Counted from the stretch's first letter, positions 46,114-55,288 are shown. The stretch is 64,000 nt of DNA from Elizabethkingia bruuniana (GCF_002024805.1 NZ_CP014337.1:1054001-1118000); one strand, 5' to 3'. Program-made: numbers and translations. The notes: a model not told the origin generated them from the letters alone.

Positions 46114-47388
46114 TTATTTTAGATACCACAGTATTTTTTCAAGATCTTTTGGCTTCGCATTCAGTTTTTTCAGGATGTCATTTTTATCTGAAATCGAGGT
46201 ACGGTAAAATATTATTTTATCTGCATAAAATCGGAAATAGGGATGTCCTTTTAGTGTAGATTCATCTGCTGTAAGAATATCAATTTTATTGACCTTATTG
46301 AGGTCTAATTTCGCTTCCCGAATAAGTTTTAAGGCTAAATCTTTATCGATGTTATAGGTTTCCAGTATTTGTTCTTTTTGGGCAAAGCCACCTAATTTTT
46401 TTCTAAATCCCAGAAGGCTGGCTGCTGCTCTTTCGTCAAAACCGTAATCACGAAGTTGCTGGAAAGATATAGTATTAATATCTGGTTCTGTAATTTGTGA
46501 TGGAGTTAGTTTTGATGTAGGCAGATTAATTTGGATCCATGGCTTTAATTCTTCAAACTTTTCAGCAGAAATCATATAGCATCTTTCTAAGTCTGCGAGA
46601 GTTTTAAAACTTCCCTTTAAAATCTTTTCTTTATAATTCAGAATGCCCTGTACTTGCTTTTCTGAGAAGCCAAGGTTTTTCCATTCCTGTGCTGTAAGTA
46701 CATTAGGATCGAATGTGTTTTTAGGCTTCAGTTCTTTTACCAAAAATCTACCAGTATTCTTTTGTTGAGGAAGTAGTAGGAAAGGTGCAAGTTGTTGGTA
46801 CTGTTCTTCACTAATGATAAAGCATTCTTTAAATTTCTCTTTAGACTGAAAACTGCCTCCCAGATACTTTTTATATTTCAAAATAGATTCTGACTGGCGT
46901 TCCGAAAATCCTAAATTAATCCAGTCTTGTACATTGTAATTGTCAGGATTGAATTTCCCTCTGATTGTAAGTTTTTTATCTTTCTTCCGATATTCCGGAT
47001 TCTTATTAATAGCAGTCTCGGGAAGTAGTATATAAGGACTGAGCTCTGTAAATTTTTGTTTGCTTATCGCAAAACACTCAGATAATTGTTCTTTGGAAGT
47101 AAAACTTCCGTTGCATATTTTTTCTTTATAATTAAGAATGGTTTTGGCCTGCTTTGGAGTGAATCCCAATTTTTCCCATTGTTGGGCATTGAGATCATTA
47201 GGGTTGAATGTAGTGAAAACGGGATTTGATTTGCCGGAAGAAATGAATTCTACAGTATCGGAAGGTTGCTGAGTTTTATACTCTTTATAAAAATGAAAAG
47301 ATACCTCTAAAATAAGCACCAGAAATCCTAAAACAGCTAATCCGATAAACTGTTTCTTTCTCATATGAAATGAGAGTAGAGATTTCAT
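46114..47388 (-). CDS. Membrane-anchored helix-hairpin-helix repeat protein
   Basis: 424 residues with one membrane segment (about 13-31) and then four or five copies of a roughly 60-residue ComEA-like repeat: 61-120, 146-204, 226-285, about 302-362 and a divergent one to the end. The shared pattern is FNPN.L.AQ.W..LGF...Q...IL.YK......F.SKE.L..CF.IS...F..L.P. HhH repeats of this kind bind DNA, so a role in DNA uptake or at the membrane-nucleoid border is possible. It follows a small membrane protein by six bases. Confidence 0.82.
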   Translation of the reverse strand: MKSLLSFHMRKKQFIGLAVLGFLVLILEVSFHFYKEYKTQQPSDTVEFISSGKSNPVFTTFNPNDLNAQQWEKLGFTPKQAKTILNYKEKICNGSFTSKEQLSECFAISKQKFTELSPYILLPETAINKNPEYRKKDKKLTIRGKFNPDNYNVQDWINLGFSERQSESILKYKKYLGGSFQSKEKFKECFIISEEQYQQLAPFLLLPQQKNTGRFLVKELKPKNTFDPNVLTAQEWKNLGFSEKQVQGILNYKEKILKGSFKTLADLERCYMISAEKFEELKPWIQINLPTSKLTPSQITEPDINTISFQQLRDYGFDERAAASLLGFRKKLGGFAQKEQILETYNIDKDLALKLIREAKLDLNKVNKIDILTADESTLKGHPYFRFYADKIIFYRTSISDKNDILKKLNAKPKDLEKILWYLK

Positions 47389-47394
47389 ATTTCA

Positions 47395-47622
47395 TTATTT
47401 AATATTATGTCTCTTTAAATATAAATATTTTTTATATAATAAATTAATTAATGTTGAAAAATAAATCAACATAAGTGTTTTACCTGTAAATAATCCTATA
47501 TTGTATGCACTGCTTTCTTCTGCATTAAACTGAAAACCATAAACAATAAGCTGAGCAGCTTTTGAGACAAATAGTAAAAGAAAAAGACCTGCCATGAAAA
47601 GCAGGATGTTTTTATTATTCAA
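47395..47622 (-). CDS. Small two-segment membrane protein
   Basis: 75 residues, two hydrophobic segments (about 5-32 and 44-63) and a basic C-terminus (YKKYLYLKRHNIK). Not recognised. It lies six bases before the HhH-repeat gene and 40 bases after the MerR gene on the same strand, so it is probably translated in one operon with the HhH protein and could be its membrane partner. Confidence 0.65.
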   Translation of the reverse strand: MNNKNILLFMAGLFLLLFVSKAAQLIVYGFQFNAEESSAYNIGLFTGKTLMLIYFSTLINLLYKKYLYLKRHNIK

Positions 47623-47662
47623 AAAATATTTTTATAATTAATGCAAATAGTATCTTTTTACT

Positions 47663-48001
47663 TTATTCATTTTCAGTTAAAGATTCTTTTAGCTTTAGTA
47701 GCTCTGCTTTTACAAACTCCAATCGGTCTATGATTTCAACTGTTTTCTCAACTTTAGGAGAAGTGCTTAGCGCTGTTTTAGCCCCTTCCAGGGTATAGCC
47801 TTTTTCTTTTACAAGATGATAAATGACTTTCAGATTTTTAATATCCTCAGGGGTAAAGTAACGGTTTCCTTTCTTATTTTTTTTCGGTTTTATAATAGTA
47901 AACTCCTGTTCCCAGTAACGAATAAGAGAGGTGTTTACATTGAAGGCTTTGGCGACTTCACCAATTGAATAATATAGTTTTTCAGGCAGTTCTACTTTCA
48001 T
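47663..48001 (-). CDS. MerR-family transcriptional regulator
   Basis: 112 residues: MerR HTH at the start (YYSIGEVAKAFNVNTSLIRYWEQEFTIIKP), KKGNRYFTPEDIKNLKVIYHLVKEKGYTLEGAK and a short C-terminal coiled coil. No metal-binding cysteines, so it belongs to the CueR-unlike small MerR group common in Bacteroidota. It precedes the small membrane protein and HhH genes on the same strand. Confidence 0.9.
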   Translation of the reverse strand: MKVELPEKLYYSIGEVAKAFNVNTSLIRYWEQEFTIIKPKKNKKGNRYFTPEDIKNLKVIYHLVKEKGYTLEGAKTALSTSPKVEKTVEIIDRLEFVKAELLKLKESLTENE

Positions 48002-48211
48002 AATTTCTTGTTATAGCAAAGGTAAATATTTTTTTGTGACCGAATGCTTTTATAATAATTTGTAATTTATTTAACGGATTAAGTTTTTGAATATTAAAAG
48101 ATTTAATTTTTATTGTTTTTGTTGGGGATGGAATATTTAATTATGTTAAATTGTTGTAATAGTAATATTTTGTATATTGCCCCAGTGTAATTAACCAAAT
48201 CAAAAAAATCT

Positions 48212-48928
48212 ATGAAAAAAAGTTTATGCAAGGCTTTATGTCTTTGCCTATTACCAGTAGGTGCAAGTCTGTTCGCACAGAACAAGTTTAAAATTGGCCT
48301 GGATGCCGGATACACGTACAGTGTATTAAATGGCAATGTTTCAAATCTAGTAGATACAAAATATTCTGGCCGTTATGGTTTCGGAGTAAATCTTTCCGGA
48401 GAATATATGATCTGGAAGTCTATTTTTATGTCTACCGGAGTTTCTTTCCTGCAAAAGAATTATAAATATGAAAGAACAGGAACCCGCTCCGGGCAGTATA
48501 CCGATTATAAGAATAATTTCCTTTCTTTCCCTTTATTAGTTGGGGCCTATATTCTGAATAATCCGCACGAGAGTAAAGGAGTATGGATTAAAGTAGCGGG
48601 TGGTATGTATACAGAATACTGGCTCAATATGAAGAGAGAAGGCCAATACCCTGTTTTTGGAGGATTGCAGCCTGATGGTACCTTTCCTTATGTAAAAGTA
48701 TCGGACACTTATGATTTTAAAAAGAATGAAAACCAATTGAATCGTTTTGGTTATGGGCTTCAAGGACAGGCTCAGTTAGGTTATTCTTTTGATAAGTTTG
48801 ATGTATATGGTGCTTATAATTATCAATATGGTTTATCGGATATCAGTAAAACCAACACAGATAAAGATCAGAAGGCAACGACCCGTTCTTATATGATTTC
48901 AGTAGGTGTATCTTACAAATTCGACTAA
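48212..48928 (+). CDS. Outer-membrane beta-barrel protein (PorT-like)
   Basis: 238 residues with a signal peptide ending near residue 22 (GASLFAQ) and repeated amphipathic strands, e.g. KIGLDAGYTYSVLNG, RYGFGVNLSGEYMI, FLSFPLLVGAYI, and a last strand SYMISVGVSYKF. Fits the porin/PorT outer-membrane beta-barrel group. Gene follows TTG-N19-TATATTGC (48151 to 48180), a near-match promoter. The S41 peptidase gene follows after 30 bases and is probably co-transcribed. Confidence 0.82.
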   Translation: MKKSLCKALCLCLLPVGASLFAQNKFKIGLDAGYTYSVLNGNVSNLVDTKYSGRYGFGVNLSGEYMIWKSIFMSTGVSFLQKNYKYERTGTRSGQYTDYKNNFLSFPLLVGAYILNNPHESKGVWIKVAGGMYTEYWLNMKREGQYPVFGGLQPDGTFPYVKVSDTYDFKKNENQLNRFGYGLQGQAQLGYSFDKFDVYGAYNYQYGLSDISKTNTDKDQKATTRSYMISVGVSYKFD

Positions 48929-48958
48929 TCACTTATCAACCCAATAACTATTTAAATT

Positions 48959-50626
48959 ATGAAAAGAAATTTTATAAAAATACCAGTTTTTGCTTTAGGA
49001 TTAGCTCTGTCAGCAATGACACTAAACTCCTGTGTAAAAGATGAAGAAACCTCTATAACAGAGCCTACGAGATATACCAGTAATGATGTGAAATCTTATG
49101 CGGATCTTTTTAAAGTATTCTGGACAGTAATGGACCAGCGATATAACTACTTCTATGAGCAAAAAAGAGCTGATGGAATGGATTGGAATGCTATATACCG
49201 TGAATATTATCCAAAGTTTGCGGCTTTGAAAACATTTGGTAAGAGTACGGATAATGATAAAGACATTAACGATGACAAGTTAAAAGCTGTACAATATTTT
49301 ACCGAAATTGTAGATCCTATTATAGACCGACATTTTAATGTAAAAGTCGCAATGCCTGCCTCTAATAATAGTGTCATTAGCTCCTATACATTTTGGGGAG
49401 GGATGAAAACTAAAGGTCATAATATTTATCCTTTTAGTGCGAAGTATGGCTATATGAAGAATAGGCTTACAGGAAACGTATTGCTCCAAGATAACTTCTT
49501 ATTAGCTGGAAATTTAAAATCTAATCCGGATATTTATTATTTCAGTTTTGCTCAGTTTGCTTTAGCATCAAATTTTAAGATAGATCTTTTAGACAAGTAT
49601 TTGACTCCGGATACGGGGAATGGATTATTATTAACCACTGCTGATATTGATGCTTCAAAAGAACTCAATGCAATTAAAGATGCAACTTTCAGAAAAAAAG
49701 TACGAGATTTTACAGTAAATGTTCTGAATCAGTGGAATTCCTTCCCTGCATCTGTAGAAGTGAAAACTTTTAATGATCAGATAGCTTCTTTTAAAAGTAC
49801 TGAAATTATCTCAAGTGCTTTTCTGGACGCTACACAAAAGGCACTGGATAAATCTAAAAATTTGGTGGCATATACTAGTGGTGCAACTTATGCACCTGTT
49901 TTAACAGCTGAGAGTCTTCCTTATATTCAATGGTTTGTGTCCAAAATGGGTACACATGTGCAATGGGGGTATAGATTGCCTCAGTTTCAGACAGCTGCTC
50001 AGGATATTCTGGATAATGAACCGCTTTACACAGGATTTTTCAATCCATTACGTAAAGGAAGTATTAAAAAAATTATTATAGACCTTAGAGGCAATGGCGG
50101 TGGTGCTATTGTAGATGCTCGATTCTTTACAGATCGTTTTATTACAAAACCTGCTGTTTGGGGTTATCAAAGAACCAAAGAAGGAAACGGACAGTTTAAC
50201 TATACACCTTGGGTTCCGATGCAGGCTAATCCTCATCAGTTTGGGCTCCCTTCTAATATTCCAATTGTAATCCTGACCGATAAAGGAAGCGCGAGTATGT
50301 CTGAAATGTCAACAATGATGATTAAAACCCAGGGAAGCCAGGTGATTTCTGTGGGTGATTATAGCGCCGGAGCTACTGCTGGTTTGGGCTCTCCGGATGA
50401 CTTCAATGGTGGGACAAGAGATCAAATTGCGGGCTATCTTACTTTCTATATGCCGCTAATGGCTGCAAAAGATGCTAGTGGGCAAGTTATAGAAGGTGTT
50501 GGAGTAAAGCCTGATATTTTTGTAGAGCCCCCTACAGATGCTGAGGTAGCGGCTATGCAAAGTTCTCCAAATACTTTTGTAGACAGGGTGCTGAATGAGG
50601 CTGTGAAATATTTGTCAGGAAAGTAA
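48959..50626 (+). CDS. S41-family peptidase lipoprotein
   Basis: 555 residues: lipoprotein signal with lipobox LNSC (Cys25), a helical N-terminal part, and a C-terminal S41 (tail-specific protease) domain with IIIDLRGNGGGAIVDARFFT and the catalytic serine region DKGSASMSEMS (Ser446 predicted). The catalytic Lys should lie about 25 residues later (MIKTQG). No PDZ domain is obvious. Anchored in the outer or inner membrane facing the periplasm; substrate unknown. Second gene after the beta-barrel protein. Confidence 0.88.
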   Translation: MKRNFIKIPVFALGLALSAMTLNSCVKDEETSITEPTRYTSNDVKSYADLFKVFWTVMDQRYNYFYEQKRADGMDWNAIYREYYPKFAALKTFGKSTDNDKDINDDKLKAVQYFTEIVDPIIDRHFNVKVAMPASNNSVISSYTFWGGMKTKGHNIYPFSAKYGYMKNRLTGNVLLQDNFLLAGNLKSNPDIYYFSFAQFALASNFKIDLLDKYLTPDTGNGLLLTTADIDASKELNAIKDATFRKKVRDFTVNVLNQWNSFPASVEVKTFNDQIASFKSTEIISSAFLDATQKALDKSKNLVAYTSGATYAPVLTAESLPYIQWFVSKMGTHVQWGYRLPQFQTAAQDILDNEPLYTGFFNPLRKGSIKKIIIDLRGNGGGAIVDARFFTDRFITKPAVWGYQRTKEGNGQFNYTPWVPMQANPHQFGLPSNIPIVILTDKGSASMSEMSTMMIKTQGSQVISVGDYSAGATAGLGSPDDFNGGTRDQIAGYLTFYMPLMAAKDASGQVIEGVGVKPDIFVEPPTDAEVAAMQSSPNTFVDRVLNEAVKYLSGK

Positions 50627-50664
50627 ACTTATATAAATACAACATTAGCTATTTTTAATATAGT

Positions 50665-50696
50665 TAGCCGGAATTTTTATATTCCGGCTTTTTTTA
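50665..50696 (+). terminator. Terminator after the S41 peptidase gene
   Basis: AGCCGGAAT-N5-ATTCCGGCT then T6: strong hairpin 39 bases after the stop. Confidence 0.9.
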
Positions 50697-50761
50697 TTTG
50701 CATTTATTTTTTAATTTATATTAAAAAATTATTTTCATTATGTTTATCTTTTTATGTTAAA

Positions 50762-50792
50762 TTGTTTTTTTTTAATTTATTTTTTATATTTG
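50762..50792 (+). promoter_or_regulatory. Promoter of the small lipoprotein genes
   Basis: TTG at 50762-50764, 20-base spacer and TATATTTG at 50785-50792: a perfect match to the Bacteroidota consensus. RNA should start near 50797; AAGGAAA precedes the ATG at 50817. Confidence 0.72.
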
Positions 50793-50816
50793 GAAACACT
50801 AAGGAAATAAAATTAT

Positions 50817-51068
50817 ATGGAAAAAAATTATTTTATTATGGGAGCCTTGATTTTATTAGGTGTAAACCTTGGCTGTAGACAGGAAATGGTTGCTTCAGAA
50901 CAATCAACTTCAAGTAATATTGAAATTACTGATGATTATGTGAAGAATGGATGGCTTTATTTTGCTAATAAAGAATCGATACAATATTATTATAATAAAG
51001 TAAAAAATGAAAGTGAAGAAGTTATTGCCAAACATATTGATAGTAAAAATATTATTTACTGCTTTTAG
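50817..51068 (+). CDS. Small lipoprotein, possibly a truncated larger protein
   Basis: 83 residues with a lipoprotein signal (MEKNYFIMGALILLGVNLGC, Cys20) and a short sequence DDYVKNGWLYFANKESIQYY that resembles the start of larger exported Bacteroidota proteins. It ends abruptly at NIIYCF while overlapping the next lipoprotein gene by 62 bases in another frame. It has a strong promoter and an SD-like AAGGAAA, so it is likely expressed. It may be a remnant of a longer gene that lost its 3' part. Function unknown. Confidence 0.6.
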   Translation: MEKNYFIMGALILLGVNLGCRQEMVASEQSTSSNIEITDDYVKNGWLYFANKESIQYYYNKVKNESEEVIAKHIDSKNIIYCF

Positions 51069-51420
51069 CCTTTCCATGTTTGTTTCCTGTGATCAGATTA
51101 TTGATTTTTATAATGAAAGATCTAAGGATGAAGCAAGTGAAAAATACACATCTCCTTATATGGGAGTGTATGTAGGAAGTTTTTCAGGTGGTATATCTGG
51201 TGATTTAGTAATTAACGTGAGTAAAGATGGTTATGTCAGAGGAACCAGAACATCAATGAATATTACAGATGATTTTTTAGGAGGGATTGGAGATGCAGGG
51301 GCTCTGCAAAGTGTAATTTCTACCCAAACGGGCTTTACTTTATATGGGAATCTAAGTTCTATGTCAGGTACATGGAAACAAGGGTCTTGGAGTGGTAATT
51401 GGTCTGTTAGAAAAAAATAA
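51007..51420 (+). CDS. Small lipoprotein of unknown function
   Basis: 137 residues with a lipoprotein signal (MKVKKLLPNILIVKILFTAF... SMFVSC, Cys28) and a mature domain rich in Gly/Ser strands (MGVYVGSFSGGISGDLVINV, LYGNLSSMSGTWKQGSWSGN), typical of a small beta structure. Its first 62 bases overlap the 83-residue lipoprotein gene in a different frame. Both frames make sense there, which is unusual. The next gene, convergent, is separated by a shared terminator. Confidence 0.72.
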   Translation: MKVKKLLPNILIVKILFTAFSLSMFVSCDQIIDFYNERSKDEASEKYTSPYMGVYVGSFSGGISGDLVINVSKDGYVRGTRTSMNITDDFLGGIGDAGALQSVISTQTGFTLYGNLSSMSGTWKQGSWSGNWSVRKK

Positions 51421-51425
51421 ATATA

Positions 51426-51453
51426 AAAACCGCCTCATTTGAGGCGGTTTTTA
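51426..51453. terminator. Bidirectional terminator
   Basis: AAAACCGCCTCATTTGAGGCGGTTTTTAT: nine-base GC stem with A and T runs on both sides, between the lipoprotein gene and the DEAD-box helicase gene. Confidence 0.9.
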
Positions 51454-51459
51454 TTATTC

Positions 51460-52767
51460 CTAATAAGCAATTTCCATTTTAACCTTTTTACCTTTTAGCT
51501 TTTCGGTAGCCAGCTTTTTTAATAACTCTGGTATTTTTTTTCTGGATATAGCAACATAAGAAGTGGTATCCTTTACTTCGATTAATCCAATATCATCTTT
51601 TCCTAATTCCCCTTTTTTGATGAGGTATCCGACAATGTCTACTTTGTTTACTTTATCTTTCTTACCAGCGCTGATATAAATGGTCTGGAAAGCTGTTTGC
51701 TGTGGGATTTTGTTTTCACCTTCTACATTTTCAACGGGAATATCTTTCTCCAGAAAAGGGAAGTTATCATCTTCTTTCATAATAAGATAAGCAAATCCTT
51801 TTGCATTCATTCTTGCAGTCCGTCCGTTTCTGTGAATGAAAGCATCTTCTTTTGGAGGAAGTTGGTAGTGTACAATAGATTCAACCTCTGGAATGTCAAG
51901 GCCACGTGCTGCTAAGTCAGTTGTAATCAGAATTTTTGCAGAATCATTACGGAATTTTAGTAATGCCCGCTCGCGTTCATCCTGCTCCATACCACCATGG
52001 AAAGTTTCTCTTTCAATTCCTTTGTCCTTTAATAGTTCTGATATCCTGTCTACAGCCTCTCTGTGGTTACAAAAGATAAGAGTTCTCTTATTTCCAATCT
52101 TACATATTAAGTGAAACAAGGCGTCCAGTTTTTCCTCAGCGGTCGTAATAACTTTTTTAAACTGGATATCAGGTTTTACATCACTCAGTTTCAGAAAATC
52201 AATTGTCTTTTCATCTTTCAATCCTGTAAAAGCAGGAATTTCCTCCATTGCTGTAGCAGATGTAAGAATCCTTTGCGACAGGTTTTCCATTGATTCTATA
52301 ATGAAGCTCATTTCTTCCTGAAAACCAAATTCAAGAGACTTGTCAAATTCATCCAGAATCAAAGTGCTGATTGTTGAAGGATTAAAACTATTATTTCTAA
52401 GGTGATCCGCAATTCTTCCAGGCGTTCCGATTAATAAAGCGGGAGCTTCAGTCAAGCTGTTGATCTCAATTTTTTTATCATGACCACCATAACATACGGT
52501 GACTTTGTAATCGGTCTTCATCGCTTTGAAAACCTGTTCTATCTGCAACGCCAATTCTCTTGCAGGAACCAATACTAAAGCCTGAATCCCGGGTTTGTCT
52601 TTCTTCAGATTGCGAAGTACCGGGAACAGGAAAGCTAGTGTTTTTCCAGAACCTGTAGGGGAGAGCAAAACTACATCAGTTTTGTTTTCTGTAGCTTTAT
52701 ATGTAGATTTTTGCATCTGATTCATGTCCTGAATCTGCAATTTTTTATAAATTGATTCTAAATTCAT
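51460..52767 (-). CDS. DEAD-box RNA helicase (DEFD variant)
   Basis: 435 residues: Walker A SPTGSGKT (36-43), motif Ia PARELALQ, motif Ib TPGR, motif II DEFD (139-142) where most have DEAD, SAT (170-172), and motif VI HRNGRTAR. The C-terminal 75 residues (QTIYISAGKKDKVNKVDIVG..) look like a DbpA-type RNA-binding domain, which suggests rRNA processing or ribosome assembly. Variation at the third residue of motif II is rare but known. Confidence 0.92.
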   Translation of the reverse strand: MNLESIYKKLQIQDMNQMQKSTYKATENKTDVVLLSPTGSGKTLAFLFPVLRNLKKDKPGIQALVLVPARELALQIEQVFKAMKTDYKVTVCYGGHDKKIEINSLTEAPALLIGTPGRIADHLRNNSFNPSTISTLILDEFDKSLEFGFQEEMSFIIESMENLSQRILTSATAMEEIPAFTGLKDEKTIDFLKLSDVKPDIQFKKVITTAEEKLDALFHLICKIGNKRTLIFCNHREAVDRISELLKDKGIERETFHGGMEQDERERALLKFRNDSAKILITTDLAARGLDIPEVESIVHYQLPPKEDAFIHRNGRTARMNAKGFAYLIMKEDDNFPFLEKDIPVENVEGENKIPQQTAFQTIYISAGKKDKVNKVDIVGYLIKKGELGKDDIGLIEVKDTTSYVAISRKKIPELLKKLATEKLKGKKVKMEIAY

Positions 52768-53109
52768 GTTGCAAAGATAGGTTTTTGAATACTCAGATTT
52801 CAGATCATTTATAAAATGAATGTTTTCCGCACTATAGAAAGAGTTATTATATAATAAACAGAAGCTATAAGTATATCAAATAACACTATAATTATTTAAT
52901 GCACTTATAAGTCTATGATTCAGTAAAATACACTAGTGTAAAAAAACTTTGAAATACAAGGTTATGTCATAAAAAAGTTGTATTTTTGCACCACTTTTTG
53001 TGAGTACATTTTTGGCGAAGTAAATATTTAATAATTAACATCTTCCGGAATTTCTGCCATCACATTAGGCCAAGAGCAGGAAAGGACGGAATACAAAATT
53101 TTTTAGAAA
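52768..53109. promoter_or_regulatory. rpsA leader region with -7 element
   Basis: 342 bases between the divergent helicase gene and rpsA. TATTTTTG at 52981-52988 is a perfect -7 element; no spaced -33 TTG. The RNA leader would be about 117 bases, long enough for S1 autoregulation, which is known in other bacteria. No stable hairpin or gene stands out in the remainder. Confidence 0.5.
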
Positions 53110-54894
53110 ATGTCAAAAGAGACAAATTCAGCAGAGGTTCTATTGAACCAAAACGTAGCACCAGAACAATTTGACTGGGAATCTTTCGAAAGTGGATTAA
53201 ATGCAGAGGACAGAAAAGAAAAGAACGAACTAGAAGAAATCTACAAAGGATCTCTTAACGATCTTGAAGATAACGACGTTCTTGTAGGTAAAGTAGTAAG
53301 ATTAACAGACAAAGAAGCGATTGTTGACATCAACTTCAAATCTGAAGGTGTTATCTCTCTTAACGAATTCCGTTACAACCAAGGTTTACAAGTAGGTGAC
53401 GAGGTTGAAGTAATGGTTGACAGAAGAGAAGACAAGTCTGGACAGTTACAACTTTCTCACAAGAAAGCTAGAACTCTTAGAGCTTGGGATAAAGTAAATG
53501 AATACCACGAGTCTGGTGAAATCGTTAACGGTTTCGTTAAATCTAGAACTAAAGGTGGTATGATTGTAGATGTATTCGGTATCGAAGCATTCTTACCAGG
53601 TTCTCAGATCGATGTTAAGCCTATTAAAGATTACGATCAGTTTGTAGGTAAAACAATGGAATTCAAAATTGTTAAGATCAACCACGAATTCAAAAACGTT
53701 GTTGTTTCTCATAAAGCACTTATCGAAGCTGATATCGAAGGTCAGAAAAAAGAGATCATCGCTCAACTTGAAAAAGGTCAGGTACTTGAAGGTACTGTTA
53801 AGAACATTACTTCTTACGGTGTATTCATCGACCTTGGTGGTGTTGACGGTCTTATCCACATTACAGACCTTTCTTGGTCTAGAGTTAACCATCCTTCAGA
53901 AATTCTTGAAGATGGACAGACTGTTAAAGTGGTTATCCTTGACTTCGATGATGAGAAAACAAGAATTCAGTTAGGTATGAAGCAACTTGAAGCACACCCT
54001 TGGGATGCTTTAGATGCTAACCTAAAAGTTGGAGATAAAGTAAAAGGTAAAGTAGTAGTTCTTGCTGACTACGGTGCTTTCGTTGAAATCGCTCCAGGTG
54101 TAGAAGGTCTTATCCACGTATCTGAAATGTCATGGTCTACTCACTTAAGAAGTGCGGGTGATTTCGTGAAAATCGGTGATGAGGTTGAAGCTGAAGTATT
54201 AACTATCGACAGAGAAGACAGAAAAATTTCTTTAGGTATCAAGCAATTAACTCAGGATCCATGGGCTAACATCCAGGAAAAATACCCTGTAGGTTCTCAG
54301 CACAAAGGTACTGTAAGAAACTTCACTAACTTTGGTGTATTCGTAGAGTTAGAAGAAGGTATCGACGGTCTAATCTATATCTCTGATCTTTCTTGGACTA
54401 AGAAAATCAAGCATCCATCTGAGTTCTGCAACGTAGGAGATACTCTAGATGTTGTAGTATTAGAACTTGACTTAGATAACAGAAGAATTTCTTTAGGTCA
54501 CAAGCAATTACAAGAAAATCCTTGGGATAAATTCGAAACTAAATATGCTGAAGGAACTGTACACGCAGGTAAAGCAGTAGATGTATTCGATAAAGGAGCT
54601 AATGTACAGTTTGAAGATGCTGAAGTTGAAGCTTTCGCTCCAGCAAGACTTTTAGAGAAAGAAGATGGTTCTAAGATCAAAAAAGGTGAAGAAGCTGAAT
54701 TCAAAGTAATCGAATTCAACAAAGAATTCAAGAGAGTTGTAGTTTCTCACACTGGTATCTTCAGAGAAGAGGAAAGAAAGAACGTAAAAGAGTCTAAGAC
54801 TATTTCTTCAAACAATAACAACGAAGAAAAAGCAACTCTTGGTGACATCGATGCTCTTGCAGAATTGAAAAGAAAAATGGAAGAAGGTAAATAA
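53110..54894 (+). CDS. rpsA: 30S ribosomal protein S1
   Basis: 594 residues with six S1 domains at roughly 55-120, 137-205, 222-292, 307-378, 394-465 and 480-550. The middle ones carry the standard motifs, e.g. GTVKNITSYGVFIDLGGVDG and GKVVVLADYGAFVEIAPGVE; the last is divergent. It loads mRNA on the 30S subunit, which matters in this phylum because Shine-Dalgarno sequences are weak. Codon choice is strongly biased, as expected of a highly expressed gene. Confidence 0.97.
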   Translation: MSKETNSAEVLLNQNVAPEQFDWESFESGLNAEDRKEKNELEEIYKGSLNDLEDNDVLVGKVVRLTDKEAIVDINFKSEGVISLNEFRYNQGLQVGDEVEVMVDRREDKSGQLQLSHKKARTLRAWDKVNEYHESGEIVNGFVKSRTKGGMIVDVFGIEAFLPGSQIDVKPIKDYDQFVGKTMEFKIVKINHEFKNVVVSHKALIEADIEGQKKEIIAQLEKGQVLEGTVKNITSYGVFIDLGGVDGLIHITDLSWSRVNHPSEILEDGQTVKVVILDFDDEKTRIQLGMKQLEAHPWDALDANLKVGDKVKGKVVVLADYGAFVEIAPGVEGLIHVSEMSWSTHLRSAGDFVKIGDEVEAEVLTIDREDRKISLGIKQLTQDPWANIQEKYPVGSQHKGTVRNFTNFGVFVELEEGIDGLIYISDLSWTKKIKHPSEFCNVGDTLDVVVLELDLDNRRISLGHKQLQENPWDKFETKYAEGTVHAGKAVDVFDKGANVQFEDAEVEAFAPARLLEKEDGSKIKKGEEAEFKVIEFNKEFKRVVVSHTGIFREEERKNVKESKTISSNNNNEEKATLGDIDALAELKRKMEEGK

Positions 54895-54918
54895 TCCTGA
54901 ATTCATTTCTTAATTATA

Positions 54919-54948
54919 GCCCGCCTCTTAAAGAGGTGGGTTTTTTAT
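54919..54948 (+). terminator. rpsA terminator
   Basis: CCCGCCTCTT-AAAGAGGTGGG followed by T6: strong hairpin with one wobble, 25 bases after the stop. Confidence 0.88.
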
Positions 54949-55125
54949 TTTTGTAAAGTTTAAAGTAAATAAGTAGAAATATAAAAATATTATCTCAGAG
55001 GAATACTTACTTTTTGATACACCTTTTCTATACAGATTAGGCCTCTCCAGAGCATTTTCTAATCTTTCTTATTCCTCATATCATGAAATTTATGCAAGAA
55101 ATAGAATGTATTATAATAAAGAAAA

Positions 55126-55206
55126 GTTTCTATAGAGACTTTATCTCTATAGAGAGTGTATAATCACGAAAACTCTGAGCGTTCCGGAGGAACGTTATCT
55201 TAATAC
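55126..55206. repeat. Two REP-like hairpin repeats
   Basis: Copies of the family at 41.7-41.9 kb: GTTTCTATAGAGACTTTATC (55126-55146; an alternative nine-base stem spans 55130-55152) and CTGAGCGTTCCGGAGGAACG with TTATCTTAATAC (55175-55206). As at 41.7 kb, they lie between the terminators of two convergent genes (rpsA and the M60-like gene). The rest of the 394-base gap holds nothing recognisable. Confidence 0.68.
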
Positions 55207-55237
55207 CGGTATGGAAGAGAATATCATTCTAAAAATA

Positions 55238-55263
55238 AAAACCGCCTGAATTCAGGCAGTTTC
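55238..55263 (-). terminator. Terminator after the M60-like peptidase gene
   Basis: AAACTGCCTGAATTCAGGCGGTTTTTATTTTT on the minus strand (one mismatch in the stem), 25 bases after the stop. Confidence 0.8.
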
Positions 55264-55288
55264 GTTGTTGAAATAATAAATTTATTAA

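Noticed and set aside
55130-55152. CTATAGAGA/TCTCTATAG hairpin as a terminator
   Set aside because: It has no T run and lies far beyond the strong rpsA terminator; better explained as a member of the REP-like family.
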